A DNA stretch of 64,000 nucleotides from Microvirga sp. GTDB lineage: Bacteria > Pseudomonadota > Alphaproteobacteria > Rhizobiales > Beijerinckiaceae. The notes beneath the pieces are model-generated. The model did not search any database, was not told the DNA's origin, and saw only the letters and a program-made list of their open reading frames with translations. The stretch covers positions 62,001-126,000 of the forward strand of contig JAPSLB010000005.1 in NCBI GenBank assembly GCA_031181145.1, written 5' to 3'. The position numbers and the translations under genes are program-made. Positions 10,116 through 19,571 of this stretch are shown in pieces. Every line of letters starts with the position of its first letter. The stretch's first letter is position 1.

Positions 10116-10151
10116 GACATTCACCACGCGACGAAACGGAGACGCTGAGAG

Positions 10152-10772
10152 ATGGATCGCCTTCTTGTGCTCGCCCGCCACGGCCAGAGCGAATGGAACC
10201 TCAAGAATCTGTTCACCGGCTGGAAGGATCCGGGCCTGACCGAACTCGGCATCGAGGAGGCACGCAATGCCGGCCGCCGCCTGAAGGAGTTGGGCGTGCA
10301 GTTCGATGTGGCCTATACGTCCGCTCTGAGCCGCGCCCAGCTCACCTGCAAGCTGATTCTGGAAGAGATCGGCCAGCCCGACCTCAAGACCATCGCCGAC
10401 CAAGCGCTCAATGAGCGCGATTACGGCGACCTGTCGGGCCTCAACAAGGACGATGCCCGTACTCGCTGGGGCGAGGATCAGGTGCACATCTGGCGCCGCT
10501 CCTACGACGTGCCCCCGCCCGGGGGCGAGAGCCTGAAGGACACGGTCGCCCGCGCGCTGCCCTACTACATCCGCGAGATCCTGCCCCGCGTGATGCGCGG
10601 CGAGCGTGTGCTCGTGGCCGCCCACGGCAATTCGCTCCGCGCCCTCGTGATGGTGCTCGACGGCCTGACCGCCGAGACGATTCCGAGCCTCGAGCTCGCG
10701 ACAGGCATCCCGCTGGTCTACAAGCTCAACGCGGACACCACCGTCGCCAGCAAGGAAGTGCTGGAGGGGTAA
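10152..10772 (+). CDS. gpmA: 2,3-bisphosphoglycerate-dependent phosphoglycerate mutase
   Basis: Glycolytic and gluconeogenic enzyme interconverting 3- and 2-phosphoglycerate. The 206-residue product has the catalytic phosphohistidine motif [11 protein letters not shown] at the N-terminus, [13 protein letters not shown], the [14 protein letters not shown] substrate segment and the second catalytic His in [14 protein letters not shown]. Alphaproteobacterial GpmA proteins are shorter than the roughly 250-residue E. coli enzyme, and this length fits them. It sits 36 bp after dapB and probably shares its transcript. Confidence 0.95.
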   Translation: MDRLLVLARHGQSEWNLKNLFTGWKDPGLTELGIEEARNAGRRLKELGVQFDVAYTSALSRAQLTCKLILEEIGQPDLKTIADQALNERDYGDLSGLNKDDARTRWGEDQVHIWRRSYDVPPPGGESLKDTVARALPYYIREILPRVMRGERVLVAAHGNSLRALVMVLDGLTAETIPSLELATGIPLVYKLNADTTVASKEVLEG

Positions 10773-10803
10773 AAGTCAGACAACGCTTCGGGCTCCTCTC
10801 CTG

Positions 10804-10911
10804 TCACGGCCGCCTACGGCCTGGATCCGGGGCTCGGCCCCGGCCATCTCTTTTTGAAAGGACGTTGCGCCCCCACAACCGGGATCACCGGCCCGAGGCC
10901 GGTGATGACAA
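10804..10911. repeat. dispersed intergenic palindromic repeat, copy 4
   Basis: It contains CCGGGGCTCGGCCCCGGCCAT, a linker with CGTTGCGCCCCCACAAC, and GGGATCACCGG...CCGGTGATGAC. The order is opposite to copy 3. It lies in the gpmA-alkB gap and ends about 30 bp before the alkB start. Confidence 0.8.
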
Positions 10912-10940
10912 GTGAGGACGGGGCGTGCCACGATAGCCTA

Positions 10941-11561
10941 ATGCCCCCTGTCACCCTCGCCCCCGGCCTTGTCTATTACCCGGATTACCTGGACCGACAG
11001 GCCCAGGAACAGTTGCTCCGATCCCTCCGCGAGATCACGCGCGCCGCTCCCCTCTTCACGCCGCGGATGCCGCGCACGGGAAAATCCTTCTCGGTCCGGA
11101 TGACCAATTGCGGGCGGCTCGGCTGGGTTTCCGATGTGGAAGGCTACCGCTACCAGCCCCTCCATCCCGAGACCGGCCGCCCCTGGCCGGCCATGCCCGA
11201 GCAGGTCCAGCAGGCCTGGGAGACCTTGAGCCTCTACCCCCACCCGGCCGATGCCTGCCTGATCAATTTCTACGAGCCCACGGCCCGCATGGGGCTGCAC
11301 CAGGACAGGGACGAGGAGGAATTCGACGCGCCCGTCGTTTCGCTCTCGCTCGGCGACACGGCCCTGTTCCGCTATGGCGGCCTCAACCGCAAGGACCCGA
11401 CCCGTTCGATCCGCCTCAAATCCGGTGACGCAATCGTGTTCGGCGGACCAGCCCGCCTGATCTATCATGGCATCGACCGGCTGATCCCCGGCAGCTCCGA
11501 CCTGCTGCCGCAGGGAGGGCGGCTCAATCTCACCTTGCGAAAGGTTGAAAAGCCGCTTTAG
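10941..11561 (+). CDS. alkB: AlkB-type DNA/RNA dealkylase (Fe(II)/2-oxoglutarate dioxygenase)
   Basis: Repairs 1-methyladenine and 3-methylcytosine by oxidative demethylation. The 206-residue protein has the iron ligands His120 and Asp122 in LHQDRDEEEF, the distal His176 in IYHGIDR, and the 2-oxoglutarate-binding Arg pair in GRLNLTLRK (about 194 and 200). INFYEPTARMG and SLGDTALFRYGG are family-typical. The start at 10941 (MPPVTLAPG) was chosen because the longer frame from 10854 is made of repeat copy 4. It has no adjacent ada; the Ada-like gene is at 2480. Confidence 0.93.
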   Translation: MPPVTLAPGLVYYPDYLDRQAQEQLLRSLREITRAAPLFTPRMPRTGKSFSVRMTNCGRLGWVSDVEGYRYQPLHPETGRPWPAMPEQVQQAWETLSLYPHPADACLINFYEPTARMGLHQDRDEEEFDAPVVSLSLGDTALFRYGGLNRKDPTRSIRLKSGDAIVFGGPARLIYHGIDRLIPGSSDLLPQGGRLNLTLRKVEKPL

Positions 11562-11593
11562 CCTCTAAGCGACAAATCTCCCAAGGGGCATCC

Positions 11594-12532
11594 ATGAAAG
11601 CTCTTACGGCTGCTGCATTCGGCTTCATCCTGTCCATCCACGCTGCCCTCGCGGCGGAACCCGTTTTTCCGCCGGCGTCCCGCATCGGCCTGATTCCTCC
11701 GCCCGACATGACCCTGTCCAAGCGCTTCAGCGGCTTCGAGAACGAGGAGCGCGCCGCCGTGATCACTTTCACGGAAATGCCGGCCGCGGCCTTCGACCAA
11801 CTCTCCTCCGGGCTTACCAAGGACATCCTCAAGAAGCAGGGCCTCGAGTTGATTACCAGGGAGGATGTGAAGCTGGGATCCAGCTCCGGCATCCTGGTCA
11901 GCGGCACGATGGTGAAGCCCGTGATGGGGCGCAAATGGCTCCTTCTGCTCAAGGACGAGGCTCTGACAGGCCTCGTCGTGGCGCAGGTGAACGGCGGGAG
12001 CGAGGGATACAGCGACGAGCAGATCCGGGAAGCCCTGAAGAGCGTCGCCCTTCGTCATGGCGTATCTCTGGAGGAGCAGGTTTCCGCCCTGCCCTTCAGA
12101 ATTGCCGAGGAGGCCGGGTTCAGGCCCGTCCGCGTGATCGCCGGAAGCTCCGTTCTCTTCACGGATGGGCCGAAGGACACGATCAAGTCCGTCGAGCAGC
12201 CGATGATGATCGTGGGATCGTCGCTGCAACCCGTTCCCCCTTCCAGCGAGCAGCGCAAGCAGTTCGCGCAGGCCGCCCTTTACGCCAACCAGGTGCTCAA
12301 GGACATCCGGATCGAGCGGTCGGACTCCTTCCGCCTCAAGGGCCAGGATTGGCACGAGATCGTGGCGAGAGCAGTCGAGGCGGAATCGGGACAGCCGATC
12401 GTGGTGATGCAGTCGATCCGCTTCGACGGGGACCGCTACGTTCGCATGGTCGGCCTCACTCGCGAGGAGGACAGGGATCGGAACCTGCCACGCTTCCGCG
12501 CCATCGCGGACGGCCTCGAGATGAAGTTTTGA
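11594..12532 (+). CDS. secreted protein of unknown function
   Basis: A 312-residue protein with a clear signal peptide (MKALTAAAFGFILSIHAALA, cleavage before AEPVF). The mature part begins with a FPPASRIGLIPPPDM segment and has alternating strand/helix character, with no catalytic motif I recognise. A KRFSGFENEERAAVITFTE block near 45 and a final IADGLEMKF are landmarks for a search. It may be a periplasmic or outer-membrane-associated protein. It follows alkB by 32 bp, and a ribosome-binding site (CCAAGGGGCATCC) precedes the ATG. The 178 bp gap after it (12533-12710) is GC-rich and shows nothing else. Confidence 0.8.
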   Translation: MKALTAAAFGFILSIHAALAAEPVFPPASRIGLIPPPDMTLSKRFSGFENEERAAVITFTEMPAAAFDQLSSGLTKDILKKQGLELITREDVKLGSSSGILVSGTMVKPVMGRKWLLLLKDEALTGLVVAQVNGGSEGYSDEQIREALKSVALRHGVSLEEQVSALPFRIAEEAGFRPVRVIAGSSVLFTDGPKDTIKSVEQPMMIVGSSLQPVPPSSEQRKQFAQAALYANQVLKDIRIERSDSFRLKGQDWHEIVARAVEAESGQPIVVMQSIRFDGDRYVRMVGLTREEDRDRNLPRFRAIADGLEMKF

Positions 12533-12710
12533 GCCGCCCGGCCCGGGACGGCCGACCCAGCGCCTCACGCCGGACCGCGAGCGCACACCCCGAAGGCCGC
12601 GGTAGAGCCCGCGGCCCGGGGCGGGCTGCCTTCGAGTTCCGTCACGCTCTGCGGGATCCGCCCGACGACGGCGGCGATGACCTCGAAGAGGATGGTCGGA
12701 GAAACTCCAC

Positions 12711-13334
12711 TTAGGAAGCGGAAGAGGGATTGTCGGCGGTTTCGGAGCCGGTCCCATTAGCCGGTGCCTTCGGACCGCCCTTGGCCACGCCGACCAGGGC
12801 CGGGCGCAGAACTCGGTCGCCGATCACATAGCCGGCCTGGACCACCTGCACCACGGTGCCGCTCGGCACGTCGGGGTTCGGCACCTCGAACATGGCCTGA
12901 TGCACGTTCGGGTCGAATTTCTGGCCTTGCGGGTCGAGCTTCTTCACGCCATGACGCTCCAGGGTCTTGAGCAGGTCGCGCTCGGTGAGGTCGATTCCCT
13001 CGATGAGCCCCTTGAAGGCCCCCTCGGCGCCCGCACGGGCTTCATCCGGAACGCTCTCGATGGCGCGGCGCACGTTGTCGGCCACGTTCAGCATGTCGCG
13101 GGCGAAGTTGGCCACGGCATAGGTACGGGCATCGGCCACCTCGCGCTCCGTGCGGCGACGCAGGTTCTCCATATCGGCCATGAGGCGCAGGAGCTTGTCC
13201 TTCAGATCGGCCTTTTCGGCTTCGAGAACGGCCACCGGGTCGGCCTGAGCGGCAGCGGCGGCCTCGTTCTCGGCGCCGTTGGCGGTCTCGGCCTGAGGCT
13301 TCATGTTTTGGTTGTCCGTGTCGTTCGGGTTCAT
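12711..13334 (-). CDS. grpE: Nucleotide-exchange factor GrpE
   Basis: Releases ADP from DnaK. The 207-residue protein has an acidic, Ala-rich N-terminal stretch, the long coiled-coil helix ([20 protein letters not shown]), and the C-terminal beta domain with [20 protein letters not shown] and [20 protein letters not shown]. The length is normal for alphaproteobacteria. It is 62 bp downstream of glnD on the same strand, and not next to hrcA or dnaK as in many relatives. Confidence 0.97.
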   Translation of the reverse strand: MNPNDTDNQNMKPQAETANGAENEAAAAAQADPVAVLEAEKADLKDKLLRLMADMENLRRRTEREVADARTYAVANFARDMLNVADNVRRAIESVPDEARAGAEGAFKGLIEGIDLTERDLLKTLERHGVKKLDPQGQKFDPNVHQAMFEVPNPDVPSGTVVQVVQAGYVIGDRVLRPALVGVAKGGPKAPANGTGSETADNPSSAS

Positions 13335-13396
13335 GATCGATCAACTAGCGATAGGGAAAAGGGTCAGGGCACATATCAGGTCGAAACACTCACAAA

Positions 13397-16144
13397 TCAA
13401 GCGCTTCGCCGTTGAGACGGCTCCGCTTCGTTCGTCTTGAACACATCGAGCAGGACGCGGCGGATCGTGGCCTGCCGGCTCGCATGGGTCACTTTCGTGC
13501 CCGTGAGATCCGTCACATAGAACACGTCCACCGCCTTCTCGCCGAAGGTCACGATATGGGCGGAGGCGATGTTGAGATTGAGCTTTCCCAGGGCCGTGGT
13601 GAGATCGTAGAGCAAGCCCGGCCGGTCAAGGCCAGAGACCTCGATCACGGTCTGGCGGCTCGAAAGGGAGTTGTCGATCGTGACCTCCGGAGGCACATGG
13701 AACGCCTTCGATGGCTTCGACGGCCGCTTGCTTTCCACGAGATCCGCGATCTTCACCTCACCCTTGAGCGCGCGCTCGATAGCCTTGGCGACGCGCTCCG
13801 CACGGCGCAGTTCGTCCTCGTCGCGGTCGAAAGCCCGCGACAGCACAATCGTGTCGAGCGCCATGCCGTCGGTCGTCGTGAAGATCTGCGCATCCACGAT
13901 GTTGCCTCCCGCCGCGGCGCACGCGCCAGTGACGATGGCGAGCAGGCGGGGATGATCCGGCGAGAGGATGGTGAGCTCCGTGACGCCGCGGAAATGATCC
14001 GTCTCGTAGGACGTGGTGACCGTGCGCCCGACCTTTTCCGCATCCCGCACGAAGCGGGCCTGCACCACACGTCGCTCGTCATCCGTCTTCAGCCAATAGG
14101 CTGGCGTGTGGCGGGCCGCATAGGCTTCGAACTCCTCGGCGGACCAGTCGGGGAGCGCTTTGCGCAACTGCTCTTGCGCGAGGCGCATCCGCTCCGAGCG
14201 CGCCACATCCGCAGCGCCGCCGCCGAGCAGCATTTCGGTCTCGTAATAGAGCGTGCGCAGGAGCTGACCCTTCCAGCCTGTCCAGGTGCCGGGGCCGACG
14301 GCCTTGATATCGGCGATGGTGAGCACGAGCAGGAGCCTCAGGCGCTCCATGGTCTGCACCACATCCGCGAAGTTCTTGATGGTGGCGGGATCAGACAGAT
14401 CGCGGCTCTGCGCCGTGTTCGACATGAGCAGATGATGTTCGATGAGCCAGGCCACCGTACTCGTCTCGGCCTCGCTCAACCCGAACCGCGGGCCGAGCTT
14501 TCGCGCAATCGCTGCGCCCGCGATCGAATGATCCTGCGGGCGCCCCTTGGCGATGTCGTGAAGGAAGACAGCGACGTAGAGCGCCCGGCGGTTCTGGATC
14601 GTGCCGAAGATCTGGTTGGCGAGCGGATGTTCGTTGCCGAGCTGCCCCGCCTCGATTTCGGTCAGCACGCCGATCGAACGGATCAAATGCTCGTCGACCG
14701 TGTAGTGGTGATACATGTTGAACTGCATCATCGCGACGATGCGCCCGAAATCAGGGACGAAGCGGCCGAGCACGCCCGCCTCATTCATACGCCGCAGAAC
14801 CACTTCCGGCGCATTCCCGGACGTGATGATGTCGAGGAAGAGCTTGTTCGCCTCCGGGTCGCGGCGCAGGGTCTGCCCGATGAGCTTCAGGGAGCGCGTC
14901 GCCAGCCGCGTCGCATCGGGGTGGATCGCGAGGTTGTGCTTGTCGGCGAGCCAGAACAGGCGAATGAGGTTGACGGGATCGCGCTCGAACACGTCGTCGC
15001 CGCTCACGTTGATGCGGTTGTTGTCGATGAAGAAGTCGTTGCCCGCGAGCTTGCCGCCACGACGTCGCCGAAAGCGCCCGAACACCCGATCGAGCATGGG
15101 CCGTCTCTTCGCTTGGCGCGCTTCGAGTTCCGCGCAGACGATTGCGGTCAGATCACCTACGTCCTTTGCGATGAGAAAGTAGGCCTTCATGAAGCGCTCG
15201 ACCGCGGACAATCCGCCGCGAGGCGCAAAGCCGATGCGCTCGGCAATCATGCGCTGCAGGTCGAAGGTGAGGCGCTCTTCGGGGCGGCCCGTCGCGAAAT
15301 GCATGTGACAACGCACGCGCCACAGGAATTCCTCGCAGCGCTGGAAGAGCTTGAACTCCTCCGGCGTGAAGAGGCCCGCCTTCACGAGGTCCCTCGGCTT
15401 CTTCACCTGATAGACGTATTTGCCGATCCAGAAGAGCGTATTGAGATCGCGCAAGCCGCCCTTGCCGTCCTTCACGTTAGGCTCGACGAGGTAGCGCGAC
15501 GCCCCGGCCTTCGCGACGCGCGCATCGCGCTCCTTGAGTTTCGCATCGACGAATTCCGTCGCGGAGGTCGCGACGATCTCCTTGTCGAAGCGCTGCACGA
15601 GATCGTCGAAGAGCGCGCGATCGCCGAACAGGAACCGGGCCTCCAAGAGCGACGTGCGGATCGTCATGTCCGCAGCAGCCTCGCGGAGGCAATCCTCCAC
15701 CGAGCGGGTGGCATGCCCGACCTTCAGCTTGAGATCCCACAGCACGTAGAGCATCGCCTCAACGACGCTCTCGCTCCAGGCCGTCTGCTTGTAGGGGAGA
15801 AGAAACAGCAGATCGACGTCCGAGCCGGGAGCCAGGGTGCCGCGGCCGTAGCCGCCGGTCGCCACTACGGCGATGCGCTCGCCCGAAGATGGATTCCCGG
15901 CCGGATAGAGATGGCGCACCACCGCATGGTGCACGAGGCGGACGAGGTCATCCATATGCGCCGAAAGATACTTGGCGCAGACGAGGCCGTCCTTGGTGTC
16001 CAGCAGCTCCTGTTCCGCCTTGGCGCGGCCTTCCTCTAGGTAAAGCTTGAGGTCGGGCACCAGCCGGGCCCGCAACTCCGCCGCATCGTGGATCGGCTGA
16101 TCCCCGAGAGCCTTCAGGATAGCGTCTGGGTTCTGGAGCTGCAT
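13397..16144 (-). CDS. glnD: [Protein-PII] uridylyltransferase/uridylyl-removing enzyme
   Basis: Bifunctional nitrogen sensor that uridylylates PII proteins when glutamine is low. The 915-residue protein has the nucleotidyltransferase motif GGYGRGTLAPGSDVDLLFL near 90-110 and a GlnD-linker region. The HD hydrolase domain contains FLHDIAKGRPQDHS, and two C-terminal ACT domains bind glutamine (TILSPDHPRLLAIVTGA and VSGLDRPGLLYDLTTAL). The start at 16144 (MQLQNPDAIL) follows a purine-rich stretch; a longer frame to 16201 has no support. It is divergent from the sulfonate operon and probably co-transcribed with grpE. Confidence 0.97.
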   Translation of the reverse strand: MQLQNPDAILKALGDQPIHDAAELRARLVPDLKLYLEEGRAKAEQELLDTKDGLVCAKYLSAHMDDLVRLVHHAVVRHLYPAGNPSSGERIAVVATGGYGRGTLAPGSDVDLLFLLPYKQTAWSESVVEAMLYVLWDLKLKVGHATRSVEDCLREAAADMTIRTSLLEARFLFGDRALFDDLVQRFDKEIVATSATEFVDAKLKERDARVAKAGASRYLVEPNVKDGKGGLRDLNTLFWIGKYVYQVKKPRDLVKAGLFTPEEFKLFQRCEEFLWRVRCHMHFATGRPEERLTFDLQRMIAERIGFAPRGGLSAVERFMKAYFLIAKDVGDLTAIVCAELEARQAKRRPMLDRVFGRFRRRRGGKLAGNDFFIDNNRINVSGDDVFERDPVNLIRLFWLADKHNLAIHPDATRLATRSLKLIGQTLRRDPEANKLFLDIITSGNAPEVVLRRMNEAGVLGRFVPDFGRIVAMMQFNMYHHYTVDEHLIRSIGVLTEIEAGQLGNEHPLANQIFGTIQNRRALYVAVFLHDIAKGRPQDHSIAGAAIARKLGPRFGLSEAETSTVAWLIEHHLLMSNTAQSRDLSDPATIKNFADVVQTMERLRLLLVLTIADIKAVGPGTWTGWKGQLLRTLYYETEMLLGGGAADVARSERMRLAQEQLRKALPDWSAEEFEAYAARHTPAYWLKTDDERRVVQARFVRDAEKVGRTVTTSYETDHFRGVTELTILSPDHPRLLAIVTGACAAAGGNIVDAQIFTTTDGMALDTIVLSRAFDRDEDELRRAERVAKAIERALKGEVKIADLVESKRPSKPSKAFHVPPEVTIDNSLSSRQTVIEVSGLDRPGLLYDLTTALGKLNLNIASAHIVTFGEKAVDVFYVTDLTGTKVTHASRQATIRRVLLDVFKTNEAEPSQRRSA

Positions 16145-16214
16145 GGAACAACCGCGATCGGAGACTGCCTCCGGCTTACCACTCCTGGCGCTTGGCCCCA
16201 AGAGCAGGCTGGAC

Positions 16215-16234
16215 TTATCCGGTTAGCCGGATAA
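16215..16234. promoter_or_regulatory. inverted repeat TTATCCGG-TTAG-CCGGATAA between glnD and ssuA
   Basis: A perfect 8-4-8 dyad lies 71 bp upstream of the glnD start and about 170 bp upstream of ssuA. The AT-rich stretch that follows (GTTCTTTATAAGAAATTTTG) looks like promoter DNA, so the dyad could be an operator for either or both divergent genes. No known binding protein is assigned. Confidence 0.5.
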
Positions 16235-16406
16235 AGTGTTCTTTATAAGAAATTTTGTTTGACACAAAAAACGACCCGTCCCATAAAAAGAACACGCGCC
16301 GATTTGAGCAAGCAGCTTGCGGGCGCGAAACAAGTGCAGCTAAAGCGCCGGGCGCTCCAGGGCCTCAAGCCCCAAGCTCCCATGCGCACACCATGGGACC
16401 TTAAAA

Positions 16407-17369
16407 ATGAGCCTGACCCGCCGCCTCCTCCTCGCCGCCTCCCTCGCCACCGGCCTGACCTCCACCGGCGCCTTCGCTCAGCCGAAGGAAATCAGAATCG
16501 ACTTCGCCACCTATAATCCGGTGAGCCTCGTCCTGAAGGACAAGGGCCTTCTGGAGAAGGAGCTGGAGAAGGACGGCATCGGCGTCCGCTGGGTGCAGTC
16601 GCTCGGCTCCAACAAGGCGCTGGAGTTCCTCAATGCCGGCTCTATCGATTTCGGCTCCACCGCCGGCGCCGCGGCCCTGATCGCGAAGATCAACGGCAAC
16701 CCGATCAAGTCGGTCTACGTCTATTCCCGCCCTGAATGGACCGCTCTCGTCACCCGCAAGGACACAGGCATCGCCAGGGTCGAGGATCTGAAAGGCAAGC
16801 GCGTCGCCGTCACCCGCGGCACCGATCCGCACATCTTCCTCGTGCGCGCTCTCCAGGAGGCCAAGCTCACCGAAAAGGACGTGAAGCTCGTCCTGCTCCA
16901 GCACCCGGACGGCCGCACAGCCCTCGAGCGCGGCGACGTGGATGCCTGGGCCGGCCTCGATCCGCTGATGGCTGCCGCGGAAGTGGAGAGCGGCGCCCAG
17001 CTCTTCTATCGCAACGCGGCCGCCAACACCTGGGGCGTGCTGAACGTGTCCGAGAGCTTCGCCAACGACAATCCGGCCCTCGTGAGCCGCGTGCTGAGGG
17101 CCTATGAGCGGGCTCGTCAATATGCGCTTGCCCATCCGGAGGAGCTGAAGACGATTCTCGCGACCTACACCAAGTTGCCGGACGCGGTGATCGAGCGTCA
17201 GCTGGAGCGCACCGAGCTCACCCATTCCGCCATCGGTCAGCCGCAGGCCGATACGATCCTCGCTGCGGGGGTGGCCCTGCAGCAGGCCGGCGTCGTTCCC
17301 GCCGATACAGATGTGCGCGCTGCCGTCGATGCCCTCATCGACCGGGGCTTCGCCACGGCAGCCCGCTAA
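16407..17369 (+). CDS. Aliphatic sulfonate-type ABC transporter, periplasmic binding protein
   Basis: A 320-residue SsuA/TauA-like solute receptor. A signal peptide (MSLTRRLLLAASLATGL..., cleavage after GAFA) is followed by the typical opening FATYNPVSLVLKDKGLLEKEL. It also has the LGSNKALEFLNAGSIDFGS segment and DTGIARVEDLKGKRVAVTRG. The following genes encode permease and ATPase components in order, with no gaps, so this is the receptor of a complete importer for organosulfur compounds; the exact ligand is inferred. A short overlapping frame at 16259-16516 is rejected as chance. Confidence 0.9.
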   Translation: MSLTRRLLLAASLATGLTSTGAFAQPKEIRIDFATYNPVSLVLKDKGLLEKELEKDGIGVRWVQSLGSNKALEFLNAGSIDFGSTAGAAALIAKINGNPIKSVYVYSRPEWTALVTRKDTGIARVEDLKGKRVAVTRGTDPHIFLVRALQEAKLTEKDVKLVLLQHPDGRTALERGDVDAWAGLDPLMAAAEVESGAQLFYRNAAANTWGVLNVSESFANDNPALVSRVLRAYERARQYALAHPEELKTILATYTKLPDAVIERQLERTELTHSAIGQPQADTILAAGVALQQAGVVPADTDVRAAVDALIDRGFATAAR

Positions 17370-18248
17370 ATGACGATGTCACGGGAGAGCGCCGTGTCAG
17401 GCCAAGCCACAAGCCACGCCTGGTCCTCCCAACAGGGGGCCGCCGCTCTCGCGGCTCCCTCCCCTGCCGAGAAGCGTCGCGCCTTCGACTGGCGCATTCT
17501 TCTCGGCTTTTTGCTTCCCGTCGCGGTCGCGCTCCTCTGGGAGGCCGCCGTACGCTTCGGCCTCGCGCAAGGACGCCTCGTTCCGCCGCCGAGCCACATT
17601 GCCGCGACGCTCTGGGCCCTCGCCGAGACGGGCGAATTGTGGGCCCATGCCTGGGCCACGCTCTGGCGCGTCGCCACCGGCTTCGTCCTGGGTGCCGCAG
17701 CCGGCATCGTCTTTGGCGCGCTCTCGGGGGCCAGCGGCACGGTCCGCCACGTGCTCGACCCGACGCTGCAGGCCCTGCGCGCCATTCCGTCCATTGCCTG
17801 GGTGCCGCTCTTCATTCTATGGCTCGGCATCTTCGAAGCCTCGAAGGTGGCGCTGATCGCCGTGGGCGTGTTCTTCCCGGTCTATCTCGGCATTGCGGGC
17901 GCAATCCTCTCCGTCGATCGCAAGCTCGTGGAAGTCGGCCATGTGTTCCGTCTCTCACGCATCAAGCTCGCGAAACGCATCCTGCTGCCGGCCGTTCTCC
18001 CCGAAGCGGTGATTGCGCTGCGCTCCGGTCTCGGCCTCGGCTTCATGTTCGTGGTCGCGGCCGAGTTCATGGGCGCCTCGGAGGGGCTCGGCTATCTCCT
18101 GGTCGACGGACAGCAGATGGGCAAGCCCGATCAGATCCTCGCCGCCATCATCGCCTTCGCCCTTCTGGGCAAGGTCGCCGACAGCCTGCTCGTCGCTCTT
18201 ACCAAGCCGCTCGTGCGCTGGCAGGATACCGTGCGGGAGAGACTCTGA
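17370..18248 (+). CDS. ssuC: Aliphatic sulfonate-type ABC transporter, permease (SsuC-like)
   Basis: A 292-residue inner-membrane permease of the SsuC/TauC/NitT family with about six hydrophobic helices, beginning near WRILLGFLLPVAVALLWEA. The EAA-type cytoplasmic coupling loop is around VFRLSRIKLAKRILLPAVLPE (about 192-212). PLVRWQDTVRERL at the C-terminus is a common ending. The ATG directly abuts the ssuA stop, and its own stop overlaps the ATPase start (TGATG), so the three genes are tightly coupled. Confidence 0.92.
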   Translation: MTMSRESAVSGQATSHAWSSQQGAAALAAPSPAEKRRAFDWRILLGFLLPVAVALLWEAAVRFGLAQGRLVPPPSHIAATLWALAETGELWAHAWATLWRVATGFVLGAAAGIVFGALSGASGTVRHVLDPTLQALRAIPSIAWVPLFILWLGIFEASKVALIAVGVFFPVYLGIAGAILSVDRKLVEVGHVFRLSRIKLAKRILLPAVLPEAVIALRSGLGLGFMFVVAAEFMGASEGLGYLLVDGQQMGKPDQILAAIIAFALLGKVADSLLVALTKPLVRWQDTVRERL

Positions 18249-19036
18249 TGCTGCAGCTCGAACACCTCTCCAAGACCTATGCCGACGGCACGCGCGCGCT
18301 GTCCGACATCAATCTCTCCGTTCGCGAAGGCGAGATCGTGTCCCTGATCGGCGGCTCGGGCTGCGGCAAGACCACGTTGCTGCGCCTCATCGCCGGCCTC
18401 GACCGGACGAGCGCGGGCGCCATCCGCCTCGATGGCGAAGTTCTCTCCGGCCCGCACCCGTCCGTCGGAATCGTGTTCCAGGAGCCGCGCCTCCTGCCAT
18501 GGCTCACGGTGTCCGAGAACATCGCCTTCGGGCTCGATCACCTTGGTGCGGCCGAGCGCAAGACCCGCGTGAAGCATGCGCTCGAGAAAATCGGCTTGTC
18601 CGAACATGCCGAGCGCTGGCCCCGCGATCTCTCCGGCGGTCAGCAGCAGCGCGTCGCCATCGCCCGCGCCTTCGTGACGAACCCGAAAGTGCTGCTTCTC
18701 GATGAGCCCTTCTCCGCCCTGGACGCGTTTACCCGCGCGAGCCTGCACGAACATCTACTGGGCTTATGGGAGGAGACGCGCCCCACGGTCGTTCTCGTGA
18801 CGCATGATGTGCAGGAAGCGGTGACCCTCGCCGATCGTGCGGTCGTCATGCAGCCGAAGCCCGGCCGTATCTTCGACGAACTGCCGCTCACCCTCGCCCG
18901 CCCGCGCGACAAGACCGGCTTGCCATTTGAAAGCTCCGTGCGCCGCGTCTTGACGGCGCTCGATCATTCCCTCAACACCCTTCGACAGCAGCCCCAACGC
19001 GAGCGCGACCGTCAGGCCGCCGCGCTGTGGTGGTAA
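18248..19036 (+). CDS. ssuB: Aliphatic sulfonate-type ABC transporter, ATPase (SsuB-like)
   Basis: A 262-residue ABC ATPase. Walker A is GGSGCGKTTLLRLIAGLD, the Q-loop FQEPRLLPWLTV, the signature LSGGQQQRVAIARAF, Walker B VLLLDEPFSALDAF, and the switch His is in VTHDVQEAV. The C-terminal tail is rich in Arg/Gln (RQQPQRERDRQAAALWW). The ATG at 18248 overlaps the permease stop. A longer open frame from 17639 reads antisense-like over the permease and is not used. It powers import for the preceding two components. Confidence 0.93.
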   Translation: MLQLEHLSKTYADGTRALSDINLSVREGEIVSLIGGSGCGKTTLLRLIAGLDRTSAGAIRLDGEVLSGPHPSVGIVFQEPRLLPWLTVSENIAFGLDHLGAAERKTRVKHALEKIGLSEHAERWPRDLSGGQQQRVAIARAFVTNPKVLLLDEPFSALDAFTRASLHEHLLGLWEETRPTVVLVTHDVQEAVTLADRAVVMQPKPGRIFDELPLTLARPRDKTGLPFESSVRRVLTALDHSLNTLRQQPQRERDRQAAALWW

Positions 19037-19051
19037 CCAAGGACTGGCACC

Positions 19052-19561
19052 ATGGACTCGACCGAACTGCGCGCCCTTCAGGCGCCGCTGAAGGATCAAT
19101 ACCGCAGCAACCCGGAATCCGCCGTCATCACGCTCAAAGCGCAGGGCACGCTCGACGATCAGCACATCGCCTGCAAGGTTGAGACCGGCCGCGCGCTCGC
19201 GGTGGCGGGCCTTCATCCGGCCACCGGCGGTTCGGGCGCGGAGCTGTGCTCCGGCGACATGCTGCTCGAAGCGCTGGTGGCCTGCGCGGGCGTGACTCTG
19301 AAGGCAGTCGCGACGGCGCTCGAGATCGATCTGCGCCACGGCTCCGTGAAGGCGGAAGGCGATCTCGATTTTCGCGGCACGCTCGGCGTCGACAAGAGCG
19401 CGCCGGTCGGCTTCAGGAACATCCGTCTCTCCTTCGAGGTGGATACGGATGCGCCACAGGAGAAGATCGATCAGCTGCTCAAGCTGACCGAGCGCTACTG
19501 CGTGGTGTTCCAGACCCTCAACAACAAGCCCGACTTGAGCGCGACGCTGACGCGCAAATAG
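19052..19561 (+). CDS. OsmC-family protein
   Basis: A 169-residue OsmC/Ohr-fold protein. The family cysteines are both present: one in GGSGAELCSGDMLLEALVACAG (Cys about 67) and one in ERYCVVFQTL (about 149), the usual peroxidatic/resolving pair. It begins 15 bp after ssuB, preceded by GTAACCAAGGACTGGCACC. It is thus probably the last gene of the sulfonate operon. It may protect against organic peroxides or handle a thiol product; its role with sulfonate uptake is inference. Confidence 0.88.
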   Translation: MDSTELRALQAPLKDQYRSNPESAVITLKAQGTLDDQHIACKVETGRALAVAGLHPATGGSGAELCSGDMLLEALVACAGVTLKAVATALEIDLRHGSVKAEGDLDFRGTLGVDKSAPVGFRNIRLSFEVDTDAPQEKIDQLLKLTERYCVVFQTLNNKPDLSATLTRK

Positions 19562-19571
19562 GGCCTTGCTG

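Noticed and set aside
13412..16039. 875-codon plus-strand frame antisense to glnD
   Set aside because: The glnD nucleotidyltransferase, HD and ACT motifs on the opposite strand explain the region.
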